A stretch of DNA of 64,000 bases. It comes from UBA4874 sp002399435. GTDB lineage: Bacteria; Bacillota; Clostridia; Caldicoprobacterales; DTU083. Each line of letters opens with the position of its first letter. Positions within the stretch are counted from its first letter, which is position 1. The notes below the pieces were generated by a model. That model was not told where the DNA came from and did not search any database. It was given only the letters and a program-made list of their open reading frames with translations. Shown piece by piece: positions 40,450-49,652 of this stretch. Where the stretch lies: assembly GCA_036823195.1 (NCBI GenBank), contig DAISGI010000004.1, positions 38,339 to 102,338 on the forward strand, written 5' to 3'. Both the position numbers and the translations under genes were made by a program.

Positions 40450-41895
40450 TTATAGCTCAAACACCGCTTCCCGGATGATTTCACCGACTGTGGGGTGTGG
40501 GAATATCATTTTTTTAATATCCTGCACCCGCATTCCCTTTTCGATCATCAGGGCAGCTCCATATATAATCTCAGAGGAATAGTTCCCGATCAAATGCACA
40601 CCGATAATCCGCTGTTGTTCCTTTTCCGCCAGAACCTTGCAGATCCCGTCTCCTCTTTCATTCTCTGCCATATATCTTCCGCTGTAATTCATAGGCAGTC
40701 TGGCAACCTTGCAGTCCATTCCCTTTGCCGCTGCGGTTTCCTCGGTCTCTCCCACCCCGGCAACCTCCGGATTGGTGTAAATAACGGAAGGAACGGCATA
40801 ATACTGCATCCGGTCCTCTTTTCCCAGGATATTGTTGATCGCCACTTCCGCTTCCCGGTAAGCCGTATGGGCAAGCATGGATATACCATTGATGTCCCCG
40901 GCTGCATAAACACCGGGTACATTGGTGCAGCATCTCTCGTCTGTCCGGACCCGGCCATGATCCAATTCCACCCCGATGCGCTCCAGCCCCAGGCCTTGCG
41001 TCCACGGCCTTCTGCCGATGCTCAGAAGAATCCGGTCCGCCGTCAGGGAAAATGTCTTCCCCTGAGAATTCTCATGGGCATGGGACTCACAGACGACTGT
41101 ACCTTCCTTTACCTGAGTCACCCGGGTATTCAGATAAAATGTCATGCCTTTCTTCTGATAATCCTTTTTCAGGATCTGCGCAATCTCCCGGTCCGTATTC
41201 CCTGCAATGTGGTCCAGCATCTCCACAACAGTTACCTCGCTGCCTGCCGAATGAAAATAGGAGGCCATCTCCAGTCCGATGATCCCGCCTCCAACAATGA
41301 CAAGACTGGGAGGAACCACAGGAAGATCCAGTATTTCCCGGCTGGTCAGCACCGTTCCCTTTTCCATTCCCTCTGCGACGCCTGGTATGGAGGGAATCAC
41401 CGGCACGGAACCGGTGGCAAGAAGCAGATGCTTTCCGATAACAACCGCATCTTCCTCCGGAAGACCCGCTTCCCTTTTCCCGGCAGTCCCTGCTGCACCG
41501 TTGCCTGACCCGCTGCTGATCCTTATCTGAAACCCTTCTGCATTGCGGCTCAGAATTTCAGCCGATCCTATTCTCACTTCCGCTCCGCAGCTTTTCAGCC
41601 CGGCCCGGACTCCCGCTACCAGCTTGCGCACGGTTTTGTCCTTTCTCCGAAGAACTGCCCCGTGATCCAGCGTTAGCTCCCCGGCCCGGACTCCGTAAGG
41701 CTTTCCATTCCTTGCCTGATCACAGATTTTGGCGGAATACAGCATTGTTTTGGTCGGAATGCATCCTTCGTTGAGGCAGACTCCTCCCAGATGCTCCTTT
41801 TCTATCAGCAGAGGGTGCAGGCCTGCCTGTCCAGCCCGTTCCGCCGCCAGATATCCTGCCGGCCCTCCGCCGATGACAATCAGATCATAGGTCAT
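40450..41895 (-). CDS. Dihydrolipoamide dehydrogenase-like flavoprotein
   Basis: A 481-residue pyridine nucleotide-disulfide oxidoreductase. It has the FAD site DLIVIGGGPAGYLAAERAGQ, the redox cysteines Cys40 and Cys45 in GGVCLNEGCIPTKTM, the NAD site SLVIVGGGIIGLEMASYFHS, and the C-terminal catalytic His in FPHPTVGEIIREAVF. These match lipoamide dehydrogenase (E3). No E1/E2 or glycine cleavage genes are next to it, so it may serve a complex encoded elsewhere. GAGGGGG precedes the ATG. An insertion of Gly/Ala-rich sequence (near residues 128-142) is unusual but does not touch the active site. Confidence 0.9.
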   Translation of the reverse strand: MTYDLIVIGGGPAGYLAAERAGQAGLHPLLIEKEHLGGVCLNEGCIPTKTMLYSAKICDQARNGKPYGVRAGELTLDHGAVLRRKDKTVRKLVAGVRAGLKSCGAEVRIGSAEILSRNAEGFQIRISSGSGNGAAGTAGKREAGLPEEDAVVIGKHLLLATGSVPVIPSIPGVAEGMEKGTVLTSREILDLPVVPPSLVIVGGGIIGLEMASYFHSAGSEVTVVEMLDHIAGNTDREIAQILKKDYQKKGMTFYLNTRVTQVKEGTVVCESHAHENSQGKTFSLTADRILLSIGRRPWTQGLGLERIGVELDHGRVRTDERCCTNVPGVYAAGDINGISMLAHTAYREAEVAINNILGKEDRMQYYAVPSVIYTNPEVAGVGETEETAAAKGMDCKVARLPMNYSGRYMAENERGDGICKVLAEKEQQRIIGVHLIGNYSSEIIYGAALMIEKGMRVQDIKKMIFPHPTVGEIIREAVFEL

Positions 41896-41993
41896 TTGTT
41901 CTCCCCCTCAATTACATTTCCGGATACATGCCGAAACCGGCATTGCTACTGTATCGCGACTGCATTATGATGGTACCCTTTCAAAGGGAACAG

Positions 41994-43151
41994 CTAAATC
42001 TGTTGTATTCGCCGGTCCAGCTCTTCCCATTGGCCGATATCCTGATGGGTGATGCACTCCAGATCCCTTTGATTCTGCTCCCTGTCCGGACTCCCGTAAA
42101 GCATGCCGGAAATCCGGCCCGCCAGACCGCTTAAGCGAGTCCTTAGGGCATAATACCCCAAAAGATTGGAATTCGGCCGGAAGGGACCGGCACACGCCTC
42201 TTTGTACTTCTCCAGGAAAAAGTCGAAATCCTCCGTCAGAAAATGCTGCAGGTCCGCCTCCCGCGGCGCGATTCTGGCAGATCCCCAGTCAATGAAATAA
42301 AGGTCGCCCTGCGAATCCAGCAACAGATTTTCCCCCCGAAGATCGCCGTAAGTCAAAACCATATCGTAGGGATCAAAATCAATCTGTTCCCGATACCGAT
42401 AGAGCCGGTCAATAAAACCCAGGAGCTTTTCCTTTTTGGGCAAAACCTCATCACACAATGCCTGAATCACCGGATCGGTAAATTGCCGGATTTGCTTTTC
42501 CGAATAGGTTCCCATCCCTTTGTCTACTCCTGCTTTTTCGCCTGGCTCCATTTCTTCGCCCATTTCCTCGGAAAGGTTCCCCAGATCGGTAAAGACATCC
42601 TGCATGACATAAGCATGATGTTCCTCCTGCATCTGCTCCAGGCATTCCATGTTTGTTTCCAGGCCTTTCAGAAAGGAAAGATCAAAATCCTCGATCCGCA
42701 TCGTCCGAAAATGCATTTGCCCTGTCAGGTCATGGATGCAGGCAATACCTTTGGCTGCTTTTTCCAATACTTCGCGGCAGAAAGGACTGGACTCCTCCAA
42801 TGTTTTTCCTTCCCGGAAGGAAAAGAGTACGATCTTCGCCGGATCAACATCCACCACAAAATCTCCATGATTATCCGGAATCGGATAAGAAATGTTCTGA
42901 TAAAGTCCCCGGTCATACATGTCCCATGTGACCGGAAGGGAAAACTTCAGATACCGGATGCCTTTCCTTCCGCTTCGGGTGTTCTTGTCAAACAGCTTCA
43001 TGGTATATTTTGTCCCATCGGCGCCGATAATCCGATAGACATAAGAAATGTCCCCATTTGGGAGAAATACAGGTTTTTGAATCGAAATCCCATAGTTCTT
43101 TAAAACAGCAGTCTGAATCACTTCATCTTCCACTGCAAATCTCGTCCTCAT
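41994..43151 (-). CDS. CotS-like / aminoglycoside phosphotransferase-fold protein
   Basis: A 385-residue protein of the kinase-like fold of CotS spore coat proteins and APH enzymes. It has an N-lobe with KYTMKLFDK, where a Lys could bind ATP, the catalytic loop YGDLRGENLLLD and the metal-binding YFIDWGSA. The catalytic-loop His found in APH is replaced by Tyr. AGGAG lies eight bases before the ATG at 43151; the longer frame begins in non-coding sequence. CotS-like proteins occur in spore formers and support a sporulating host. It could instead act on a small molecule. Confidence 0.8.
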   Translation of the reverse strand: MRTRFAVEDEVIQTAVLKNYGISIQKPVFLPNGDISYVYRIIGADGTKYTMKLFDKNTRSGRKGIRYLKFSLPVTWDMYDRGLYQNISYPIPDNHGDFVVDVDPAKIVLFSFREGKTLEESSPFCREVLEKAAKGIACIHDLTGQMHFRTMRIEDFDLSFLKGLETNMECLEQMQEEHHAYVMQDVFTDLGNLSEEMGEEMEPGEKAGVDKGMGTYSEKQIRQFTDPVIQALCDEVLPKKEKLLGFIDRLYRYREQIDFDPYDMVLTYGDLRGENLLLDSQGDLYFIDWGSARIAPREADLQHFLTEDFDFFLEKYKEACAGPFRPNSNLLGYYALRTRLSGLAGRISGMLYGSPDREQNQRDLECITHQDIGQWEELDRRIQQI

Positions 43152-43269
43152 ATTTTCAACTCCTGTTACTGCCCTTAATCCTTCCTTATTGTATCTCAAA
43201 TACCGGAAAATGAAAAGCACCAGGCCATTTCAAAAGGAACAAAAAAAGCGGCTTTCGCAGCAGATGGAT

Positions 43270-44115
43270 TCAAAAATCATAATCATTCAGGTCCCGCTGC
43301 ATCCTGAGCATGGCTTCACTGTTCATTTTTTTCTCCCGCAGGGACTTGTCACTGTCCAGAAGGGATGCATACAACACATCCACCACATACAGAAAAATCA
43401 GATTGTTGGAGATGGACAGCGCATTCTGCGTCGTAATGATATCGCTGGTAATCAGCTTCATATCCACCAGGGACTCCAGCTGAGGCGCATCATAGCTTGT
43501 AATGATCAGGCTTTTTGCTTCCCGTTCGTGCATCAGCTGCAGGACAGGCAGGATGTCCCTTTCAAACACCGTGGAAAGAATAAAGACCACAAAGTCGTTC
43601 TTTCTCAGATGGCTGCATTCCATTTGAATATTGGAAATGTCGCTTACCGCCTTATTGGGGATCCCTACCAGGGTAAGCTTGTTGGCAAATTCCAACGCCA
43701 CCGGAGAAGTGTCCGGGAGGCCGAAAACGTATATCATCCCGGCCGTACGGAGAGCTTTCACCGCACTCCGGATAATGGTCTCATCCAGCATTGCCGTGGT
43801 ATTGAGCAGGACACGCTGGTAGTCCTGGCACAGGGCAGCAATCCGGTTCAAGCCCGCCGAAGGTGCCGCCTGCGTCATTTGGGTATAGGCGCTTTCCTGT
43901 GCCAGAGCGACTTTCAGCCGGTTGAATCCCCTATACCCGAGCTTTTTGCAAAACCGGTTCAAGGAAGCCTCGCTGGTCCCCGTTTCTTTCACCAAATCAC
44001 TGATGGTGGAAGCAATGACGGCGTCAGGATGATGAATGATATACTGTGCGATTTCATTTTCGCCAACCGTGAAATTTGGCTGCATGGAAACGATTTTAGC
44101 AATGACAGGCGCCAA
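43270..44115 (-). CDS. MurR/RpiR-family transcriptional regulator
   Basis: A 281-residue regulator. Residues 15-75 are the RpiR helix-turn-helix (ENEIAQYIIHHPDAVIASTI, SDLVKETGTSEASLNRFCKK), and residues 110-240 form a SIS sugar-phosphate-binding domain (IYVFGLPDTSPVALEFANKL, FVVFILSTVFERDILPVLQL). I placed the start at a TTG at 44115, seven bases after AAGGAGG. The longer frame upstream has no ribosome binding site. It is divergent from the FAD oxidoreductase operon and is probably its regulator, with a dyad at 44325-44351 as candidate site. Confidence 0.88.
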   Translation of the reverse strand: MAPVIAKIVSMQPNFTVGENEIAQYIIHHPDAVIASTISDLVKETGTSEASLNRFCKKLGYRGFNRLKVALAQESAYTQMTQAAPSAGLNRIAALCQDYQRVLLNTTAMLDETIIRSAVKALRTAGMIYVFGLPDTSPVALEFANKLTLVGIPNKAVSDISNIQMECSHLRKNDFVVFILSTVFERDILPVLQLMHEREAKSLIITSYDAPQLESLVDMKLITSDIITTQNALSISNNLIFLYVVDVLYASLLDSDKSLREKKMNSEAMLRMQRDLNDYDF

Positions 44116-44324
44116 TAGGGCACCTCCTTCCCGTATTTCATCATACCTTAGAAGTCGGCAAAATGCAATGAAAGATGACGGGTACCATAAAAAACATAAG
44201 ATTATTCGGGCATTGGGCCGAAACATAAAATGATTGGATCTGGCATCATTCATATTTTGTTACAGGTTGTTACAGGTCAGAGGTAAGAAGAAAAAAGTGG
44301 ATGCAAATATTTCTTTTCATATCT

Positions 44325-44385
44325 TTGATATATTACGAATTTTTATATCAACTATATTGACAGTTTCTGATATAAATGATAGCAT
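44325..44385 (+). promoter_or_regulatory. Operator-like dyad and promoter before the FAD oxidoreductase operon
   Basis: TTGATATA (44325-44332) and TATATCAA (44344-44351) form an 8-bp inverted repeat. Just after it TTGACA (44357-44362), 17 bases and TAGCAT (44380-44385) make a promoter, with another GATATAAA half-site inside the spacer. The position fits a site for the divergent RpiR regulator. Confidence 0.65.
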
Positions 44386-44585
44386 AACGGTGTAAGGATA
44401 AGAGAAGCAGAGAAAATGAAAGAGAATCCAAAAGGAATATTTAGTTGGGAACAAATTCATGCCGGGAGATTGAAAACGGCTGATACGGTCTAAAAATCAG
44501 AAGAAATCAGGAGAATACTAGCTTCAGGGGAATACTATCAATAGAAAAATTCAGTCATAACGTCAAAGGATAAGGAGATTTTATC
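44386..44585 (+). other. Leader region with a 25-codon remnant-like reading frame
   Basis: The stretch at 44416-44493 reads MKENPKGIFSWEQIHAGRLK and five more residues before a stop. The part SWEQIHAGRLKTAD resembles the N-terminus of acetyl-CoA hydrolase/4-hydroxybutyrate CoA-transferase proteins, so it may be a vestige of such a gene. The rest holds no gene. Confidence 0.3.
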
Positions 44586-45959
44586 ATGGGTGATTTGTAC
44601 CGGAAATACTATGATGTCGTCGTCGCCGGGGGCGGCGTGTCCGGGGCAACCTCTGCCATTGCGGCAGGACGGCAGGGCGCTTCTGTTCTGGTGGTGGAAC
44701 AAAACGGCTATCTGGGCGGCAGCCTGACCGGATGCGGCGTCGGACCGATGATGACCTTCCATGCGGGGGAGAAGCAGGTCATCCGGGGAATGATGCAGGA
44801 AATCGTGGACAGACTGACAGAGAACGGATATTCCAGAGGACATGTCCGCGACACCACCCGTTATGTCAGCCATGTCACCCCTTTTGATCCGGAAGGCCTG
44901 AAAAGAATCCTGGATCAAATGACGGAAGAAGCCGGATGCCATGTCCTGCTTCACAGCTTTCTGGGCGGTGTGGAAATGGAAAACGGCAGGATTTCGGGGC
45001 TGACCGTCTGCAACAAGGACGGGCTGCATACTGTACATGGCTCCGTGTACATTGACGCCACCGGAGACGGGGACATCATGGCCTGGTCCGGGTGCGAATA
45101 TACCAGGGGCCGTCCGGAGGATGAAGCCCCGCAGCCCATGACAATGAACATGAAATATGCGAATGTGGATACCAAAACCCTGAAGGATTATGTAAGGGGA
45201 CATCTGGAGGATTTCCCCCGTTTGAAACATAATCTGGATCTGCTGAATTCCGATGAGCCCTTTGCGCTGGCAGGATTCAACAGCGTATGGGGACAGGCTG
45301 CAAAGGATGGGGAGCTTTCCATTCCGCGGGAGGATGTGCTGATGTTTGAAACCATCCATCCCGGTGAATTTATTGTCAATACCACGCGCATACTGAATGC
45401 AGATGCCACCAGCGCCCAGGGCCTGAGTAATGCGGAGAAAATCGGGCGCAGACAGTGTGCGGAGCTGGATGCTTTCCTGCACAGCCATGCGCCGGGATTT
45501 GAACATGCAATTCTGGAGTTTACCGGGCCTTCCGTAGGCATCCGCGGAAGCCGCCAGCTTGTGGGAAAATACCGGATTACAGCGGAGGACATCCTGAGCG
45601 GCAGGCAATTTGACAGCCGGATCTGCCTCTCCGGATATCCCATTGACATTCATAACCCTTCCGGACAGGGAACCGAAACCCATTATGTGGGAGGAAAGAA
45701 TTCCGGCGGATATTACAGCATACCCTATGAGATCATGGTCCCAAAGGAAGTGCCGAATCTGCTGGTCCCCGGACGCTGTGCCTCCGCGAGTTTTGAAGCG
45801 CAGGCTTCCATCCGGCTGACTCCTTCCGTGGGTTCCATGGGACAGGCCGCCGGGATCGCCGCCGATATGGCGGTGCGGGAAAACCTGCCGGTAGGAACCA
45901 TTGCTGTCGGCAAGCTGCAGGACACGCTCAGAAAACAGGGAGCGCTGCTGGAAGTCTGA
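44586..45959 (+). CDS. FAD-dependent oxidoreductase
   Basis: A 457-residue flavoprotein of the PF12831 (FAD_oxidored) group. The dinucleotide site is YDVVVAGGGVSGATSAIAAG, followed by VLVVEQNGYLGGSLTGCGVG, in which a conserved Cys-containing loop is typical of the group. The second FAD contact is VYIDATGDGDIMAWSGC, and the C-terminus has LLVPGRCASASFEAQASIRL and SVGSMGQAAGIAADMA. Homologues are found in sugar and organic acid catabolic loci. AAGGAG precedes the ATG. It is the first gene of the RpiR-linked operon, followed by a permease. The substrate is unknown. Confidence 0.88.
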   Translation: MGDLYRKYYDVVVAGGGVSGATSAIAAGRQGASVLVVEQNGYLGGSLTGCGVGPMMTFHAGEKQVIRGMMQEIVDRLTENGYSRGHVRDTTRYVSHVTPFDPEGLKRILDQMTEEAGCHVLLHSFLGGVEMENGRISGLTVCNKDGLHTVHGSVYIDATGDGDIMAWSGCEYTRGRPEDEAPQPMTMNMKYANVDTKTLKDYVRGHLEDFPRLKHNLDLLNSDEPFALAGFNSVWGQAAKDGELSIPREDVLMFETIHPGEFIVNTTRILNADATSAQGLSNAEKIGRRQCAELDAFLHSHAPGFEHAILEFTGPSVGIRGSRQLVGKYRITAEDILSGRQFDSRICLSGYPIDIHNPSGQGTETHYVGGKNSGGYYSIPYEIMVPKEVPNLLVPGRCASASFEAQASIRLTPSVGSMGQAAGIAADMAVRENLPVGTIAVGKLQDTLRKQGALLEV

Positions 45960-46041
45960 TCCGGAAAAGGATGAGCCGGAGCACAACCTGATCTGAAATA
46001 AAGAATCATGGTGTAACTATGACATTCAGGAGGTAATTTGT

Positions 46042-47325
46042 ATGCAAACATTCCAAGCTGTCGGCATTCTGCTGATTTTTCTGGTCAGCGTCGGGCTGAT
46101 GATGACCCGCAAGCTGCCGACCATTCTCGCCCTTCCCATCATGGCTGTTCTAATTGCCGTGGTGGCAGGCATGCCGCTGCTTCATGCGGAAAAGGACGGC
46201 GCCACCGTAATGGGGACCGTCCTGGGGGACGGCTCCATCCGCATGGCAAGCAGCATCGCCGCCCTGTTCTTCGGCGGCTGGTTCGGAAAAGTCCTCACAA
46301 AGGTAGGCATTACCAAAACCATTATCCGCAAGGCGGCGGAGCTGGCAGGCGACCGGCCCCTCCCCATTGCCCTCACCTTTTTCGCAATCTGTTCTGTTAT
46401 CTTTGCAGCTTCCAATGGAATCGGAATGATCATTCTGGTCGGCACCATCGTAGTCCCCATTATGATTTCCGCAGGGGTATCCCCATTGGCCGCGGGAACC
46501 GTGCTGCTTCTTTCCAACGGAGTGGGCGTCACGTTCAGTCCCGGCACCCTCTCGGTTTACATTGATGTATTGGGCCTTGATCTTGCCACTGTCACGTCAT
46601 ATTCCTGGCTGTGCGCAGTCCCGCTGATTGTCGTGGGGATTTTCATGATTATACGATTTACCAAAAAAGGCGGAATGACGCGCAGGGCCTGGGCCATGCC
46701 GGAAGGACAGGATGCGGCCGGACAGAAGAACGTCCGCAGCATTGCTCTCATCTCCCCGGTCATCCCTGTTATCCTGATTTTTCTGGGCATTCCGATTATT
46801 CCCGCTATTATGATTGGTATTATCATCACGCTGATTTTATCCACACCCAGAAATATCATTCATGTGGTTTCTTCCGGCTTTGTGGAGGGGATTCAGGATA
46901 CGGCAGGCGCAGCGGCCCTGATGATCGGAATCGGCATGGTACTGAACGCTGTAACAAGTACTGAAGTCTCTGCTGTTCTCGCACCGTTTATTCATGCCAT
47001 TATTCCCGGCAACGCTGTCACGTTCGTATTGATATTCGGTTTGCTGAGTTTTCTGGCCATCTACCGCGGTCCTCTCAATGTCTGGGGACTGGGCAGCGGA
47101 ATTGTCGCACTGCTGGCTTCTGCAGGAATGAGCCCCATTGCGGCCATGCTTGCCCTGCGGCTGGATTCCAATGTACAGGCCGTATGCGATCCGACGAACA
47201 GTCAGAATGTATGGGTGGCAGACTTCACCAAGACGGATGTGAACGACTACCTGAAAAAAACCATTCTCCCGATTATGGTCAGCACGATTCTTGGCCTGAT
47301 CGTTGTAAGTTTCATCATATTTTAG
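46042..47325 (+). CDS. GntP-type organic acid permease
   Basis: A 427-residue membrane protein with about 12 spans. It starts FQAVGILLIFLVSVGLMMTR and has the repeated half-structure of the ion transporter superfamily (GntP/CitMHS), for instance GIGMIILVGTIVVPIMISAG in the middle, SNGVGVTFSPGTLSVYIDV and DPTNSQNVWVADF near the end. CAGGAGG precedes the ATG. It follows the oxidoreductase by 80 bases and likely imports the acid that the operon degrades. Gluconate-like sugar acids or citrate-like acids are possible. Confidence 0.85.
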   Translation: MQTFQAVGILLIFLVSVGLMMTRKLPTILALPIMAVLIAVVAGMPLLHAEKDGATVMGTVLGDGSIRMASSIAALFFGGWFGKVLTKVGITKTIIRKAAELAGDRPLPIALTFFAICSVIFAASNGIGMIILVGTIVVPIMISAGVSPLAAGTVLLLSNGVGVTFSPGTLSVYIDVLGLDLATVTSYSWLCAVPLIVVGIFMIIRFTKKGGMTRRAWAMPEGQDAAGQKNVRSIALISPVIPVILIFLGIPIIPAIMIGIIITLILSTPRNIIHVVSSGFVEGIQDTAGAAALMIGIGMVLNAVTSTEVSAVLAPFIHAIIPGNAVTFVLIFGLLSFLAIYRGPLNVWGLGSGIVALLASAGMSPIAAMLALRLDSNVQAVCDPTNSQNVWVADFTKTDVNDYLKKTILPIMVSTILGLIVVSFIIF

Positions 47326-47365
47326 TTTTTGAACCCCGGGCTATCCGGGAACAGCACGCAAAACA

Positions 47366-47390
47366 GAGAGGGGGGATGTTCTTCCCTCTC
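47366..47390 (+). promoter_or_regulatory. Intercistronic hairpin
   Basis: GAGAGGG (47366-47372) pairs with CCCTCTC (47384-47390) in the gap between the permease and the hydantoinase-like gene. The following CTGCTGCTTTT has only a short U-run, so partial termination or RNA protection is the likely role. Confidence 0.5.
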
Positions 47391-47475
47391 CTGCTGCTTT
47401 TGGAAGCCCGGGACAATACGCACAAACTATGGCGGATAGATCCAAAAGATATCCTGTCACCGGAGGAGATTGACT

Positions 47476-49614
47476 ATGGCAAAAAAAGTAAGAATAGGAA
47501 TCGATGTCGGCGGTACCTTCACCGATGCGATTATGCTGGACAATTCCACCTACGAGGTGTTGGCAAAGCATAAGATACCCACCACACACAAGGAAGGCGT
47601 GGCGGTCGGGGTAGTACGCATTCTTTCCGAACTGATCCGGGAAACCGGCGTTCAGCCGGAGGATGTCGTGTTCATCGCCCACGGTACCACGCAGGCGACC
47701 AATGCACTGCTGGAAGGCGATGTGGCACATGTCGGCATTGTGGGCATGGCCACGGGGGCAGACGCCCGGAGCGCAAAAGGCGAAACCAATGTGGGGGACA
47801 TTGAACTGGCGCCCGAGAAATTTCTGAAAATCAGCCATGTCTTCCTCGATTCCAAAGACCTGAATGAAACAACCGTCGACCAGGCTATTTCGGATCTGCG
47901 CGATCAGGGCACGGAGGTCATCGTGGCCAGTGAAGCCTTCAGTGTGGACAATCCTGCCAATGAACGCTATGTTGTGGAACGTGCAGAAAAACAGGGGATC
48001 TATGCCACCGGCGGATATGAAATCAGTCAGCTTTATGGCCTGAAAATGCGGACACGCACAGCTGCCGTGAATGGCAGCCTGATCCCCACCATGATACGCA
48101 CCTCGGATATGACCGAGCAGGCGGTGAAGGAAGCCGGCATCCAGAGCAATCTGATGATCATGCGCTGCGATGGCGGCGTAATGAGTACCCGGGAAATGAG
48201 GAAACGTCCCATCCTCACCATGCTTTCCGGGCTCGCCGCAGGCGTCGCCGGCGCACTGATGTATGAAAAGGTCTCGGACGGCATTTTCTTTGAAGCCGGC
48301 GGAACCAGTGTGGATGTTTCCGTGATCAAAAACGGAAAGGTCATGATCAAATATGCGCAGGTCGGAGGGCACAAAACCTTCCTGCAAAGCCTGGACGTGC
48401 GCACATTGGGCATTGCCGGAGGCAGCATGATCCGTATTGTGAACAATAGGATCGTGGATGTCGGTCCCCGTTCCGCCCATATTGCAGGGAAAGACTATGA
48501 ATGCTACCTGGAGGACGGCGCCATCACAGGGGGGAAACTGATCCTGATCCGCCCCCGCGAAGGGGATCCTGCGGAATATGCCTGCGTGGTCAGCCAGGAC
48601 GGCAGAGAATACGGCCTGACCCTTTCGGGTGCTGCCAACCTTCTCGGTTATGTTCCGGAAGGCGACTATGCCAGAGGCAACCTGGAATGCACCCGTGCTG
48701 CATGGGATATCGCGGGCAAGGCACTGGGAATTTCCGCTGAAGAAGCGGCGAGACAGACTGTGGATCTGGCGATGCAGAAGCTTTCTGTCCTGGTGGAACA
48801 ACTGATTGGGGAATACGGGCTGGACCGTCGGTTTGTCACACTGGTGGGAGGCGGCGGCAGTGCATCGGTCATCGTAAACCCACTGGCAGAAAAAATGGAG
48901 ATGCGCAGCAAGATCGCAAAGAATGCCCCGTATATTTCCACCATCGGCGTCGCACTGGCCATGGTACGGGAAACCCTGGAGCGCACCATCGCGAACCCCA
49001 CGGAAGAGGATATCAAGCAAATCCGTTCCGATGTGATGGAAAAAATCTGCCGAAGCGGCGCAAAGGAAGAAACAGTGGATATTTCGATTGAGGTGGATTC
49101 CCAGAAAAACATTCTGCGCGCCATCGCAAGCGGAGCCACAGAGCTCCGTCAGAAGGATATCGGAGCCAGGGCCCTCAGCAGGGAGCAAATGCAAAAGGTT
49201 GCCGCCGACGCACTGGGCACGGACGAGGAACAGACCTCCTTCCTGTATTCCACGGGCCGATGGAACCTTTTCCGTGCGAAAACAAGGAAAAAAGCATTGT
49301 TTGGCCTTCTCCATCTCAAACGAACCTCCCTTGCCATGGTGGACCGGGAAGGAGTCGTTCGGCTGAAAAGGGAAAAAGCAGAGTGTCTCAAGTTTGCGAA
49401 AAAAGATCGGGAATCCCGGTTCAATCCGTTTCTGGATGCCAATACGGTATATTCCGATGCCAATGCCACCATTCCAAAAGTCTTTCTGTTCTATCGTGAA
49501 AAGATGCTGGACTTAACCGGCATGCAGACGGCAAAGCAGCTTTACTCGATCCTCGATATCGAAACAGAAATGCTCTCCCCAGATGAGGAAATCATTGCAG
49601 TCGCTTATAAGTAG
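47476..49614 (+). CDS. Hydantoinase/oxoprolinase A-type protein
   Basis: A 712-residue HyuA-family ASKHA protein. It begins KVRIGIDVGGTFTDAIMLDN, with FIAHGTTQATNALLEGDVAH, MLSGLAAGVAGALMYEKVSD, FFEAGGTSVDVSVIK and VRTLGIAGGSMIRIV as the conserved nucleotide-site segments. The C-terminal 200 residues differ from typical HyuA. No HyuB gene follows, so ring-opening of a hydantoin or oxoproline by the usual two-subunit enzyme is not supported; an activase-like role is possible. The ATG at 47476 has GGAGGAG seven bases upstream. A second, distant HyuA-family gene is at 26377. Confidence 0.87.
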   Translation: MAKKVRIGIDVGGTFTDAIMLDNSTYEVLAKHKIPTTHKEGVAVGVVRILSELIRETGVQPEDVVFIAHGTTQATNALLEGDVAHVGIVGMATGADARSAKGETNVGDIELAPEKFLKISHVFLDSKDLNETTVDQAISDLRDQGTEVIVASEAFSVDNPANERYVVERAEKQGIYATGGYEISQLYGLKMRTRTAAVNGSLIPTMIRTSDMTEQAVKEAGIQSNLMIMRCDGGVMSTREMRKRPILTMLSGLAAGVAGALMYEKVSDGIFFEAGGTSVDVSVIKNGKVMIKYAQVGGHKTFLQSLDVRTLGIAGGSMIRIVNNRIVDVGPRSAHIAGKDYECYLEDGAITGGKLILIRPREGDPAEYACVVSQDGREYGLTLSGAANLLGYVPEGDYARGNLECTRAAWDIAGKALGISAEEAARQTVDLAMQKLSVLVEQLIGEYGLDRRFVTLVGGGGSASVIVNPLAEKMEMRSKIAKNAPYISTIGVALAMVRETLERTIANPTEEDIKQIRSDVMEKICRSGAKEETVDISIEVDSQKNILRAIASGATELRQKDIGARALSREQMQKVAADALGTDEEQTSFLYSTGRWNLFRAKTRKKALFGLLHLKRTSLAMVDREGVVRLKREKAECLKFAKKDRESRFNPFLDANTVYSDANATIPKVFLFYREKMLDLTGMQTAKQLYSILDIETEMLSPDEEIIAVAYK

Positions 49615-49652
49615 GCCGCGTGCAAGGAAGCATGAATACGGAGTGAGGAAAT

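Noticed and set aside
44538..45986. 482-codon minus-strand frame opposite the FAD oxidoreductase
   Set aside because: Shadow frame with no motif; the plus strand has clear FAD-binding signatures.
47341..49314. 657-codon minus-strand frame opposite the HyuA-type gene
   Set aside because: It is a shadow of a GC-rich coding strand; it has many Cys/His/Phe residues and no motif, while the plus strand encodes a clear HyuA family protein.
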